Source: Streptomyces sp. NBC_01788 (GTDB lineage Bacteria; Actinomycetota; Actinomycetes; Streptomycetales; Streptomycetaceae). Taken from it: a stretch of DNA of 64,000 nucleotides. The stretch covers positions 3,100,001 through 3,164,000 of the forward strand of contig NZ_CP109090.1 in assembly GCF_035917575.1 (NCBI RefSeq). The letters run 5' to 3'. Under the pieces are notes generated by a model. It searched no databases. It saw only the letters and a program-made list of their open reading frames with translations, and was not told the DNA's origin. Made by a program: the position numbers and the translations under genes. Positions 16,214 to 25,349 of the stretch are shown in pieces. The stretch's first letter is position 1. Each line of letters opens with the position of its first letter.

Positions 16214-16676
16214 TTGTGGTCCTCCCGTACCGCGTCCGTGCGCGCGCAAGGGGGATCACGGACCATGGGAAGGTCCGCGCGCGATGGACGGGGTGTAGTC
16301 AAGTGACGTCATTCGACTAGACGTTCGTAAGAAAAAACAGTCTTGACTTGAACCCGTCAAACATATTATGCAAGGCGGGCGATCGTTCCGCGGACCCGGA
16401 CGAGCCAGGGCCGAACGGCCCCTGTGGGCGCGTACACCCGTCCACTGGGTGGACGGCATGACTCCGTGCGCCCCCCGTGCACCGGCACCAGGGGTTAGGT
16501 CGCGCTTACCAGCGGTTCCTCTCGGGCACACAGGCGAATAGAGTCGATTGACGGACCGCCAGGAAACCGGTGGGAAGCCAGGCCGACACCCGCGTCACAC
16601 CTGCAGATGCCTGTCCGCACCCTCCCCCGCAGCGAGAGGCACGGGGGGAGACCCCCACTTCCGAGGACCGATTGCC
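16214..16676. other. Promoter region of the M6 protease
   Basis: This 463-nt stretch has no supported gene. It includes an unusually AT-rich island at about 16320-16375, with the inverted pair TTGAC and GTCAA, presumably the protease promoter or operator. It also includes a reversed dispersed palindromic element at 16618-16660. Confidence 0.5.
16618..16660. repeat. Dispersed palindromic element, reversed copy
   Basis: On the minus strand this reads GGGGGTCTCCCCCCGTGCC, then a loop and GCGGGGGAGGGTGC. The end segments match the copy at 46646. It lies directly upstream of the small membrane-protein gene. Confidence 0.55.
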
Positions 16677-16985
16677 ATGCCTCGTCCGACCGCCGCACAG
16701 CTCGCCTACGGTTCCTGCACCGTGATCCTCTCGACGCTCGCCATGCTGCTGCTGTCCCGGACGAGTTCGGGCCCGGGGATCGTGGTCATCGCCCTCGCGG
16801 CACTCGCGCTGGGGCTCCTGGTCGCCATGACGGTGCCGATGCCGAAGGCACGCGCGACCGAGTCGGCCGGCGCCCGGAAGACCGACGGCCGGCAGGCGCG
16901 ATCGCAGGCACGGGCTCGGGCGCGGGCGCACCGGGAACCCGTCCCGGCCGGAGTCGAGCCGGTACGGGGGCCTACGGCTCCCTGA
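16677..16985 (+). CDS. Small two-span membrane protein
   Basis: A 102-aa protein starting MPRPTAAQLAYG. Two hydrophobic segments (about residues 10-25 and 32-50) form a helical hairpin. A positively charged, Arg/Ala-rich cytoplasmic tail follows (RSQARARARAHREP). No motif is recognised. It converges on the RDD gene with a 24-nt gap. The ribosome site (GAGGAC) is modest. Confidence 0.62.
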   Translation: MPRPTAAQLAYGSCTVILSTLAMLLLSRTSSGPGIVVIALAALALGLLVAMTVPMPKARATESAGARKTDGRQARSQARARARAHREPVPAGVEPVRGPTAP

Positions 16986-17009
16986 CCTCCCCGGCGCCCG
17001 GAGGCGAGG

Positions 17010-17804
17010 TCAACCGGTGCTGACCACCACCGTCTTGGCCGCCTTGTCGTGCAGTCCCTGCTTGTAGGGGCGGTCGAAGAAGCTCCAGCCGCCGCTGATC
17101 GCCAGCCACAGGCAGGCGCAGCAGAACCAGAACGGGATCCAGAGCACCGCCGCGCGCGCCAGCGCGGTCGGGACGGACGGGGTGGAGCCGTCGTCGAGGT
17201 TGGCCACGCGCATGCCCAGCCACTTCTTGCCCAGGGTCTGCCCGTACCGGGAGATCATGAAGGTGTCGTAGGCCATGTAGAGCACGAGGCCGACCGCCGA
17301 CTGCGCCACGGACTTGCCGACCTGTACGTTCCCGGAGTTGACCGCGTACTCGTTGACCCGCAGGCCCCAGGTGACGAGGGTGACGACGATGCCGACCAGG
17401 ACCAGGTCGATGATCCGGGCGAGGGTGCGTTTGCCGCTGTCGGCGAGCGGGGGCATACCGGCGAGCGGGTCACCGCCGTAGGGACCGCCGCCGTAACCGC
17501 CGCCCTGGGGGCCGCCTCCGTAGGGACCGTCTCCGTATCCGCCACCCTGCGGGCCGTAGGGGCCACCGCCGCGCTGCTGCCCACCGCCGTACGGCCCACC
17601 GCCGGGAGGCGGCTGCTCGCCGGGGGGCGGGGGTTGCTCGCCGGGAGGCGGGGGCATGCCTGCCGACGGGTCGCCGTAGTACGGGCCGCCACCGGACTTT
17701 CCCTCACCCTGACCGCCGCCCCACGCGCCGTCGCCGTGGGGTGGTCGCCGTCCTCCGGGGGAAGGGGGCCGCTGTCCGGAGCCGGGGGGCGGTTCGGTGC
17801 TCAT
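17010..17804 (-). CDS. RDD-family membrane protein with Pro/Gly-rich N terminus
   Basis: A 264-aa protein. The first 125 residues are low-complexity Pro, Gly and Tyr (GGGPYGG-type repeats) and presumably disordered and cytoplasmic. The RDD domain follows, with RIIDLVLVGIVV as the Arg-Asp-containing first span, GQTLGKKWLGMRV as the conserved loop, and two more spans ending in RPYKQGLHDKAAKTVVV. RDD proteins have been linked to ion transport in some bacteria; function here is unknown. A second RDD gene lies just upstream, but a strong terminator separates the two. Confidence 0.85.
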   Translation of the reverse strand: MSTEPPPGSGQRPPSPGGRRPPHGDGAWGGGQGEGKSGGGPYYGDPSAGMPPPPGEQPPPPGEQPPPGGGPYGGGQQRGGGPYGPQGGGYGDGPYGGGPQGGGYGGGPYGGDPLAGMPPLADSGKRTLARIIDLVLVGIVVTLVTWGLRVNEYAVNSGNVQVGKSVAQSAVGLVLYMAYDTFMISRYGQTLGKKWLGMRVANLDDGSTPSVPTALARAAVLWIPFWFCCACLWLAISGGWSFFDRPYKQGLHDKAAKTVVVSTG

Positions 17805-17877
17805 GCGCCGAGTGGATCGCGGCCCCGGCGGCCTCGCATCCGGTGCGCGGCCGTACGGATGAGCAGGGAATCCACGG

Positions 17878-17919
17878 GACCGGCCCGGCGGGGTCGGAGT
17901 CGCCCCCGCCGGGCCGGTC
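17878..17919 (-). terminator. Terminator of the large RDD gene
   Basis: GACCGGCCCGGCGGGG (17878-17893) pairs perfectly with CCCCGCCGGGCCGGTC (17904-17919), a 16-bp stem 5 nt past the stop codon. Confidence 0.85.
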
Positions 17920-17924
17920 AGCCC

Positions 17925-20111
17925 TCAGCCCGCCACGAACGTGTGCGCCGCCTTGTCGTGCCAGCACTGGCGCCACGGACGGTCGAACAGGCACCACGCC
18001 ATGCCCACGAGGCCGATACCGAGCAGCCCCGGGACGCCCCAGACCAGCCAGCGGCGCAGGGCCGGGCCGAACGACGGGGGCTCGTGGCCCTCGATGTCCC
18101 GCACCTCCAGTCCGCACAGCTTCTTGCCCAGGGTGCGGCCCCACTTGGCGGTGGGCAGCACCTCGTAGACGACGCCGACCAGCAGCAGGACCGCGAGGAC
18201 GACGGCGAGGTACGTCCCCGTGGTGCCGTCCAGGAGCCAGACCGTCACCGTGCGGCCGGACAGCTTGGCCTCGTCGATCTTGCCGTTGACGTGGTCGATC
18301 GCCTTGGTGCCCAGCGGTACGGCGGCCAAGGCGGTGACGCCCCCGAGGACGACGGAGTCGACGAGCCGGGCGGCCAGCCTCTTGCCGAGCCCTGCGGGCC
18401 GGGCCGCCGCCTGCCGTCGCGCCGCCGCCTGGAACGGGTCCTCGACCGGCGGCTTCCAAGGCGCGCCGGGCTGCTGCTCACCCGACCCGGCGAGCCGGTG
18501 CACCTGCTGCGCCCAGGACGACTGACCTCCACCGGAACCACTGGACATCGGCGACACACCGGGACCCGACGCACCGGGCGGGCCCGACGCGGCCCCCGCT
18601 GACGCGACCGAGGCAGAAGCGGAGGCACCCCCTAGCCCCTGCGCGGCGGCACCACCCGGCCGGGACCCGGCCTGCCCCGGCCGCTGACCCGAGGCGGCAC
18701 CCGGCCAGGAACCGGCCTCGCCCGCTCCCTGCGCGGAAGCAGCACCCGGCCGGAGCCCGACCTGCTCCGACGCCTGACCCGAGGCAGCACCCGGCCAGGA
18801 ACCGGCCTCGCCCGCTCCCTGCGCGGAAGCAGCACCCGGCCGGAGCCCGACCTGCCCCGACGCCTGACCAGAGGCAGCACCCGGCCAGGAACCGGCCTCG
18901 CCCGCTCCCTGCGCGGAAGCAGCACCCGGCCGGAGCCCGACCTGCCCCGACGCCTGACCAGAGGCAGCACCCGACCAGGAACCGGCCTCGCCCGCTCCCT
19001 GCGCGGAAGCAGCACCCGGCCGGAGCCCGACCTGCCCCGACGCCTGACCAGAGGCAGCACCCGACCAGGAACCGGCCTCGCCCGCTCCCTGCGCGGAAGC
19101 AGCACCCGGCCGGAGCCCGACCTGCCCCGACGCCTGACCAGAGGCAGCACCCGACCAGGAACCGGCCTGAGCCGGCCCCTCCGAACCAGCGGCACCCGAC
19201 GGGGGGCCAACCTGGCCCGGCGCCTGGGCCGAGGCAGCACCCGGCTGCGATCCGGCCTGCTCCGGCGCCTGACCACCCGAGGCGGCGCCCGGCCAGGGAC
19301 CGGCCTGGCCCGCCCCCTGCGCGGAAGCGGTACCCGGCGGAGGTTCGAACCGGCCCGGCGTCCGGGCCGAGGCGGCGGCCGGCCGGGGATCGGCCTCGCC
19401 CGGTGCTTGCGCGGCGGCCGCCCGCGCGGCGGCGGCCTTCCCGGCCCCGAAACCGGGGCCGCCGGTACCGCTCGCGGCGGGAGCCCCGGCGGGCCCGGCG
19501 CCGCCGGACGGGACCCCGGGCGCGGGCGCGCCCTGTCCGGGGACGCCCGGCGCGCCTGCCGCCGGGTTCCGGGGAGGCACCGTTCGGAAGGTCACCGTGC
19601 CCTCGTCGACGGGCGCGCCCGGGCCCGGAACCCCGGGAGCGGGGTCACCCGGGGTCCCCGCGGCGTCCCCCGTCGTAGGCCGTCGGAAGACGAACGTGCC
19701 GTCGGGGTGGCCGGTGTCAGCAGCATGGGCCGTGGGGTCCGTCGTGTGGGCGAGCCTCGGGTCGGCCGGGGCCGGGGCGCCCCAGGAGACGCGGTGGTCC
19801 TGCTCGCCGAAGCCGGACTGCCGGTTGCGGTCGGCGCCCCACGACGACGCCGGTTCTGACCCGCCTCCCCGCGGTGCCGCGACGGGGTCCTCGTCGAAGA
19901 AGTGCGGCCCCGTCTCCTCGACCGCCAAGGCCGCCGCGGAGCCCGCGCCGGGCGGCGGGCCGAGCGGCTCGCCGTCGGCCGGCGCCGGGCGGCTGGTGCC
20001 CGGCACCCAGGCGGCGCCGTTCCAGTACCGGACGTAGCCAGGGATGGACGGGTCCGGGTAGTAGCCCTCGCGGGGCCTGTCGTCACCGGGTGCCGGGGTT
20101 GGGGCGCTCAT
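17925..20111 (-). CDS. DUF2510-RDD membrane protein with 30-residue repeats
   Basis: A 728-aa protein from ATG 20111 (MSAPTPAPGD). The N terminus has a DUF2510-type segment (GYYPDPSIPGYVRYWNGAAWV, shown in part), a short Trp-rich module. A long Ala/Gly/Pro/Gln linker fills the middle and contains five near-identical 30-aa repeats. The last 170 residues are an RDD domain: GLGKRLAARLVDSVVLGG, GRTLGKKLCGLEV and RPWRQCWHDKAAHTFV. The RDD core is conserved while the linker length must be free to vary. Role unknown; it probably tethers a cytoplasmic tail to the membrane. Confidence 0.85.
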   Translation of the reverse strand: MSAPTPAPGDDRPREGYYPDPSIPGYVRYWNGAAWVPGTSRPAPADGEPLGPPPGAGSAAALAVEETGPHFFDEDPVAAPRGGGSEPASSWGADRNRQSGFGEQDHRVSWGAPAPADPRLAHTTDPTAHAADTGHPDGTFVFRRPTTGDAAGTPGDPAPGVPGPGAPVDEGTVTFRTVPPRNPAAGAPGVPGQGAPAPGVPSGGAGPAGAPAASGTGGPGFGAGKAAAARAAAAQAPGEADPRPAAASARTPGRFEPPPGTASAQGAGQAGPWPGAASGGQAPEQAGSQPGAASAQAPGQVGPPSGAAGSEGPAQAGSWSGAASGQASGQVGLRPGAASAQGAGEAGSWSGAASGQASGQVGLRPGAASAQGAGEAGSWSGAASGQASGQVGLRPGAASAQGAGEAGSWPGAASGQASGQVGLRPGAASAQGAGEAGSWPGAASGQASEQVGLRPGAASAQGAGEAGSWPGAASGQRPGQAGSRPGGAAAQGLGGASASASVASAGAASGPPGASGPGVSPMSSGSGGGQSSWAQQVHRLAGSGEQQPGAPWKPPVEDPFQAAARRQAAARPAGLGKRLAARLVDSVVLGGVTALAAVPLGTKAIDHVNGKIDEAKLSGRTVTVWLLDGTTGTYLAVVLAVLLLVGVVYEVLPTAKWGRTLGKKLCGLEVRDIEGHEPPSFGPALRRWLVWGVPGLLGIGLVGMAWCLFDRPWRQCWHDKAAHTFVAG
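18704..19169. repeat. 90-bp coding minisatellite, about 5 units
   Basis: The 20-mer CCCGCTCCCTGCGCGGAAGC recurs at 18721, 18811, 18901, 18991 and 19081, exactly 90 bp apart. The flanks also repeat with only a few substitutions. The unit encodes 30 residues of the RDD-protein linker, so changes in copy number keep the frame. Confidence 0.95.
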
Positions 20112-20297
20112 GTCCGTCGTCCCGTATCTGCTCGGGGGCCGTATTGGGGGCCTCCACATCTATCAGACCGAGGCAGGCGACACGTCCGGTCCGGCCCGAC
20201 CCACTCCTTTCCGGGCAACCTCGTACACCTGCTTCACGATCACGCGACATTCGGATCGAAAAAGTTCGGGTGACTCGCGTAATGCCCGGTGTCCGGC

Positions 20298-20352
20298 GCC
20301 CTCTCCCTTCACACGGGCCCACCGAGAGGCCCGTGTGAAGAGAGGAGAGGGC
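20298..20352 (+). promoter_or_regulatory. Hairpin sequestering the ssgG ribosome binding site
   Basis: An inner 12-bp stem, TTCACACGGGCC (20308-20319) with GGCCCGTGTGAA (20328-20339), is continued by an outer 9-bp stem, GCCCTCTCC (20298-20306) with GGAGAGGGC (20344-20352). The right outer strand holds the GGAG/GAGAGG ribosome site just before ATG 20355. Upstream there is only a divergent gene, so it is not an ordinary terminator. Confidence 0.7.
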
Positions 20353-20354
20353 CC

Positions 20355-20768
20355 ATGCGGCACACCGTGGTCGAGCGCGAACTGGAACTGAGAATGATCG
20401 TGTCGCCCGAGTACGACGTCCCCGTCCCGGCGCGGCTCGCCTACCGCACCGACGACCCCTACGCCGTGCACGTCGTCTTCCACGTCGACTCCGAGCACCC
20501 CGTGCACTGGACGTTCGCGCGGGACCTGCTCGTGGAGGGGGTGTTCCGGCCGTGCGGGGACGGCGACGTGCGGGTGTGGCCGTCGAAGGCGCTGGGCCGC
20601 AGCGTGGTCCTGCTGGCGCTGAGCGCGCCCGACGGCGAGGCCCTGCTGGAGGCGACCGCCGCGCAGGTGGCGGCCTGGCTGGAGCGCACGCTGCGCCTGG
20701 TGCCGCCGGGCAGCGAGGGCGAGCAGCTCGGCATCGACGACGAGCTGGCCGGCCTGCTCGCCCAGTGA
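20355..20768 (+). CDS. ssgG: SsgA-like sporulation/cell-division protein
   Basis: A 137-aa SALP-family protein, found only in morphologically complex actinobacteria. The family pattern is plain: LRMIVSPEYDVPVPARLAYRT (in part), DPYAVHVVFH, WTFARDLLVEGV and DGDVRVWPSKALGRSVVLLALS. SALPs steer septum placement and peptidoglycan remodelling in sporogenic hyphae. The symbol rests on family plus remembered S. coelicolor gene order (ssgG is SCO2924 there), not on a tree. Its start is embedded behind a hairpin. It converges on the FAD-oxidase gene with an 11-nt gap. Confidence 0.85.
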   Translation: MRHTVVERELELRMIVSPEYDVPVPARLAYRTDDPYAVHVVFHVDSEHPVHWTFARDLLVEGVFRPCGDGDVRVWPSKALGRSVVLLALSAPDGEALLEATAAQVAAWLERTLRLVPPGSEGEQLGIDDELAGLLAQ

Positions 20769-20779
20769 ACGCGCGTGCG

Positions 20780-22183
20780 TCAGAACAGCTTGCCGGGGTT
20801 GAGGATGCCCAGCGGGTCGAAGGCGTGTTTGATCGCCCGCTGCATCTCGACCCCGACCGGCCCGATCTCGCGCGCCAGCCACTCCTTCTTCAGTACGCCC
20901 ACGCCGTGTTCACCGGTGATGGTGCCGCCGAGTTCGAGGCCGAGGGCCATGATCTCGTCGAAGGACTCGCGGGCGCGCCGCGACTCGTCGGGGTCCTGCG
21001 CGTCGAAGCAGACGGTCGGGTGGGTGTTGCCGTCGCCCGCGTGCGCGCAGACACCGATGGTGAGCTGGTACTTCTCGGCGATCCGTTCGATGCCTTCGAG
21101 CATCTCGCCGAGCCGGGAGCGGGGCACGCACACGTCGTCGATCATCGTCGTGCCCTTGACGGCCTCCAGCGCGGTGAGCGACAGCCGCCGCGCCTGCAGC
21201 AGCATCTCGGACTCGGCGGCGTCGTCGGCGGGGACGACCTGGGTGGCGCCGGCCGCCTCGCACAGCTCGGCGACCGCGGCGAGGTCGGCGGCCGGGTCCG
21301 GGGTGTCGAAGGCGGCCAGCAGCAGCGCCTCGGTCGTCTCCGGCAGGCCCATGTGGGCAAGGTCGTTGACGGCCTTCACCGTCGTACGGTCCATGAGCTC
21401 CAGCAGGGAGGGCACATGCCCTCCCGTCATGATCCGGCACACGGCGTCGCAGGCGGCGGCCGCGGAGGCGAACTCGGCGGCCAGTACGAGCTGCTGCGGC
21501 GGCTGCGGCTTGAGCGCAAGGACGGCCCGTACGACGATGCCGAGCGAGCCCTCGGAGCCGACGAACAAACGGGTCAGGTCGTATCCGGCGACGCCCTTGG
21601 CGGTGCGGCGGCCGGTGGACATCAACCGCCCGTCGGCGAGAACGACGTCCAGGCCGAGCACGTACTCGGCGGTGACCCCGTACTTCACGCAGCACAGACC
21701 GCCGGAGGCGGTGCCGATGTTGCCGCCGATGGTGCACATCTCCCAGCTGGAGGGGTCCGGCGGGTAGTACAGGCCGTGCTCGTTCACCGCGCGGGAGAGC
21801 GCCGCGTTGACGACGCCCGGTTCGACGACCGCGATCCGGTCGACCGGGCTGATCTCCAGGACGCGGTCCATTCTGGTCAGGGACAGCACGATGCAGCCCT
21901 CGGAGGCGTTGGCCGCGCCGGACAGGCCGGTGCGTGCGCCCTGCGGCACGACCGGAACCCTCAGTTCGGTGGCGGTGCGCATGATGTGCTGGACCTGCTC
22001 CACCGTGCGCGGCAGGACGACGACGGCCGGGACGCCGGAGGGGCAGAAGCTCGCCATGTCGTTGGCGTAGGAGGCCGTGACATCGGGATCGATGAGGACT
22101 GCCTCGGCCGGAAGGCCCGCCAGGAGCCGATCGGTGAGGAGGTTGCCCTGTACTTCTTCAGGTGCGGCTTCAATGCGGCTCAC
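20780..22183 (-). CDS. GlcD-type FAD-linked oxidase
   Basis: A 467-aa flavoprotein of the vanillyl-alcohol-oxidase/PCMH family. The FAD site includes VVPQGARTGLSGAANA, TIGGNIGTASGG and VGSEGSLGIV. The C-terminal FAD-oxidase domain ends ITGEHGVGVLKK and DPLGILNPGKLF. It is most like glycolate or D-lactate dehydrogenase subunit GlcD; the acceptor is unknown. I start at GTG 22183, which is 8 nt after GAGG; the GTG at 22189 is too close to it. No glcE or glcF partner is nearby, so it probably works alone. Confidence 0.9.
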   Translation of the reverse strand: MSRIEAAPEEVQGNLLTDRLLAGLPAEAVLIDPDVTASYANDMASFCPSGVPAVVVLPRTVEQVQHIMRTATELRVPVVPQGARTGLSGAANASEGCIVLSLTRMDRVLEISPVDRIAVVEPGVVNAALSRAVNEHGLYYPPDPSSWEMCTIGGNIGTASGGLCCVKYGVTAEYVLGLDVVLADGRLMSTGRRTAKGVAGYDLTRLFVGSEGSLGIVVRAVLALKPQPPQQLVLAAEFASAAAACDAVCRIMTGGHVPSLLELMDRTTVKAVNDLAHMGLPETTEALLLAAFDTPDPAADLAAVAELCEAAGATQVVPADDAAESEMLLQARRLSLTALEAVKGTTMIDDVCVPRSRLGEMLEGIERIAEKYQLTIGVCAHAGDGNTHPTVCFDAQDPDESRRARESFDEIMALGLELGGTITGEHGVGVLKKEWLAREIGPVGVEMQRAIKHAFDPLGILNPGKLF

Positions 22184-22282
22184 GATCACAGCCTCGCACC
22201 CGCGGCCATCGGTGTGAACCCCGTCGGCCCCGCCCCTCGGCCTGCCGGGTGACGGCCGCCGTCCTGACGCACAGTGTGCGCC

Positions 22283-22660
22283 ATGGAGAACCCTCAGCCG
22301 AGCCCGGACACGTCCGTGACCAGCGACCCGCGGCGGTGCCTGTCCCGCCGGGTGCGCCGGGTGCTCCTCACCCTGCTCGTGGCGGCTGGCGCGCTCGGCA
22401 CGGTGTGGCTGATGCTGCCGGCGCAGCGGGACGGGACGAGGGCGCCCGGGCCGCCCCGGCCGCCGGTTCCGGCCCCCGGGGTGGCACCGGCCGTGGTGGA
22501 TGCCGGGGTGCCGGCCTCGCTGCCCGGTCCGACGGCGCTGATCATTCAGCGGCAACGGCACCTGCGGGCGCGCCCGTCGGACGCCGGGGCGTGGGCCGTG
22601 CTCGGGGCCGCCCACGTCGAGCGGGGGCGGCGCGCGGCGGGTGTCGCCCCGGCCCGGTGA
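22283..22660 (+). CDS. Short membrane protein with one TPR-like segment, possibly truncated
   Basis: A 125-aa protein starting MENPQPSPDTS. One membrane span (about residues 27-46) is followed by a Pro/Ala/Val-rich linker, then LRARPSDAGAWAVLGAAHVERGR, which looks like the first helices of a tetratricopeptide unit before the frame ends. Longer Streptomyces proteins of this design continue with several TPR units. Here only 12 residues follow, and a GC-rich terminator begins at 22674. It may be a natural remnant of a longer gene. Confidence that it is translated is moderate. Confidence 0.55.
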   Translation: MENPQPSPDTSVTSDPRRCLSRRVRRVLLTLLVAAGALGTVWLMLPAQRDGTRAPGPPRPPVPAPGVAPAVVDAGVPASLPGPTALIIQRQRHLRARPSDAGAWAVLGAAHVERGRRAAGVAPAR

Positions 22661-22673
22661 GCACCGCGACGCG

Positions 22674-22708
22674 GCCCGCCCGCCGCGCGGGTGTCGCGGC
22701 GGGCGGGC
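22674..22708. terminator. Bidirectional terminator before hppD end
   Basis: A 14-bp perfect stem (22674-22687 with 22695-22708) around a 7-nt loop lies between the converging TPR-like gene and hppD. Confidence 0.8.
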
Positions 22709-22753
22709 GGACGGGATGCCGGGAGCGCGGCGGACGGGCTCGCGGCGGCGGGC

Positions 22754-23965
<1,212 letters not shown>

Positions 23966-24025
23966 TCAGCGGAAGCAGGGAGCCTTCGGGCTTTCTGTAC
24001 AGGATGACCATCAGGGAGGCGGAAC

Positions 24026-24496
24026 GTGGCGATCGATCATCTGGACGGCCGCATCATCGTGCTGCTGGCGCGTGAGCCGCGCATCGGCGTGCTGGAGATG
24101 TCGCGGCGGCTGGGGGTGGCGCGGGGGACGGTCCAGGCGCGTCTCGACCGCCTCCAGGTGCGCGGGGTGATCCGCGGTTTCGGCCCGGAGGTGGACCCGG
24201 CGGCGCTCGGCTATCCGGTGACGGCGTTCGCGACGCTGGAGATCCGCCAGGGGCAGGGGGCGGACGTACGGGCGCATCTGGCGGCCGTGCCGGAGGTGCT
24301 GGAACTGCACACCACCACCGGCTCGGGGGACATGCTGTGCCGGCTGGTGGCCCGGTCGAACGCCGACCTCCAGCGGGTGATCGACCGGGTGGTGGACTTC
24401 GAGGGCATCGACCGGGCGTCGACGGCGATCGTGATGGAGAACCCGGTGCCGCTGCGGATCATCCCGCTCGTGGAGCAGGCCGCGTCGGAGGAGTGA
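24026..24496 (+). CDS. Lrp/AsnC-family transcriptional regulator
   Basis: A 156-aa regulator beginning at GTG 24026, with a GGGAGGCGG ribosome site. Residues 1-55 form the winged HTH (LDGRIIVLLAREPRIGVLEMSRRLGVARGTVQARLDRL, in part), and the rest is a RAM/AsnC ligand domain with GSGDMLCRLVARS. It is divergent from hppD, so it probably controls tyrosine degradation; the effector is likely an amino acid or aromatic ketoacid. The intergenic gap is 123 nt and contains GCAAT-type repeats that could be Lrp contacts. Confidence 0.9.
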   Translation: MAIDHLDGRIIVLLAREPRIGVLEMSRRLGVARGTVQARLDRLQVRGVIRGFGPEVDPAALGYPVTAFATLEIRQGQGADVRAHLAAVPEVLELHTTTGSGDMLCRLVARSNADLQRVIDRVVDFEGIDRASTAIVMENPVPLRIIPLVEQAASEE

Positions 24497-24503
24497 GACC
24501 GAG

Positions 24504-24551
24504 TTACAAAGAACCCGTTGCAAAGCTCTCTTTGCAACGCTATCTTTGCAT
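24504..24551. promoter_or_regulatory. Symmetric four-half-site operator of the ArsR-like gene
   Basis: TTACAAAG (24504), TTGCAAAG (24518), CTTTGCAA (24530) and CTTTGCAT (24544) are arranged 8-6-8-4-8-6-8, mirror-symmetric about the centre. The central pair is a perfect inverted repeat. The array ends 2 nt before the ATG at 24554, so the mRNA may be leaderless and autoregulated. Confidence 0.75.
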
Positions 24552-24553
24552 GC

Positions 24554-25138
24554 ATGGACGAGCCCCCGGACCCTCAGGTCCGCCCTCTCGACGCCCGCTC
24601 GCTGCGCGGTCTGGCGCACCCGCTGCGCATGCGGCTGCTGACCACGCTGCGACATGGCGGGCCGGCCACCGCATCCCAACTCGCCGCGAAACTTGGCGAG
24701 TCCAGCGGAGCCACCAGTTACCACCTGCGCCAGCTCGCCGCGCACGGCTTCGTCGAGGACGCGCCCGAGCACGGCAAGGGACGGGAGCGCTGGTGGCGGG
24801 CGGCCCACGGAGGGGTCAGCTTCGACGAGACGCTGTTGAAGGACCCCGACCCCCAAGTGCGCGGCGCCGCCGACCTGTTCCTGCACGAACTCGCCAACCA
24901 GCGCACGCAGGAGCTGTCGACCTGGCTCGGCACCAGGCACGACTGGTCCGAGGCCTGGACCCGCGCCTCGGACATGAGCGACTGGACCCTGCGCCTGACG
25001 CCCGAACTCGCCCTCGGCCTCATCGGGAAGATGCACGAACTCCTGGAGAGCTACCGGGCCCTGGCCCCCGAGGACGGCACCCCGGACACCGAGATGGTGC
25101 GCGTCCACACGCACGTCTTCCCCAACCGCACGGACTGA
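24554..25138 (+). CDS. ArsR-like winged-helix regulator
   Basis: A 194-aa protein starting MDEPPDPQVRPLDARSLRG. Residues 14-75 form the winged helix (LAHPLRMRLLTTLRHGGPATASQLAAKLGESSGATSYHLRQL, in part) with the YHLRQL recognition helix typical of ArsR/HTH_20 proteins. No metal-binding cysteines are visible, so the signal is probably not a metal. The remaining 115 residues are a helical dimerisation or ligand region. It is preceded by a symmetric four-box operator and followed 11 nt later by a small ORF in the same direction. Confidence 0.88.
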   Translation: MDEPPDPQVRPLDARSLRGLAHPLRMRLLTTLRHGGPATASQLAAKLGESSGATSYHLRQLAAHGFVEDAPEHGKGRERWWRAAHGGVSFDETLLKDPDPQVRGAADLFLHELANQRTQELSTWLGTRHDWSEAWTRASDMSDWTLRLTPELALGLIGKMHELLESYRALAPEDGTPDTEMVRVHTHVFPNRTD

Positions 25139-25149
25139 GAGGTCATCCC

Positions 25150-25329
25150 ATGCATCCCGAGATCCACCTCGCACTGCACCGCACCCGCGCCGCCGAACTC
25201 CAGGCCGAGGCGCACCGCCCGGCCGCCCCGGCCGACGCACCCGGCGCCCTGCGCACCCGGCTGGGCTGGACCCTCGTGGAACTCGGCCTGCGCCTGGCCG
25301 CGGGGCCGAGGCCGGCCCCGGCTCTCTAG
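25150..25329 (+). CDS. Small protein downstream of the ArsR-like regulator
   Basis: A 59-aa protein (MHPEIHLALHRTRAAELQAEA) that starts 11 nt after the regulator with a GAGAGG ribosome site. It is an amphipathic, Ala/Arg/Leu-rich helix followed by a Pro/Ala linker and a C-terminal helix. No cysteines or motif are recognised. Short proteins of this type often trail Streptomyces HTH regulators; the function is unknown. Confidence 0.65.
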   Translation: MHPEIHLALHRTRAAELQAEAHRPAAPADAPGALRTRLGWTLVELGLRLAAGPRPAPAL

Positions 25330-25349
25330 GGGGCGATGGAAAAGCGGCT

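Noticed and set aside
13841..16306. Long plus-strand open frame across the M6 protease gene
   Set aside because: It mirrors the protease on the other strand, a common effect of high GC. Its protein is low-complexity Val/Arg/Gly/Ala, while the minus strand has signal, zinc motif, ribosome site and terminator.
18704..19169. CRISPR-like array
   Set aside because: The repeats are contiguous 90-bp coding units without spacers and lie inside an open frame. They are a minisatellite.
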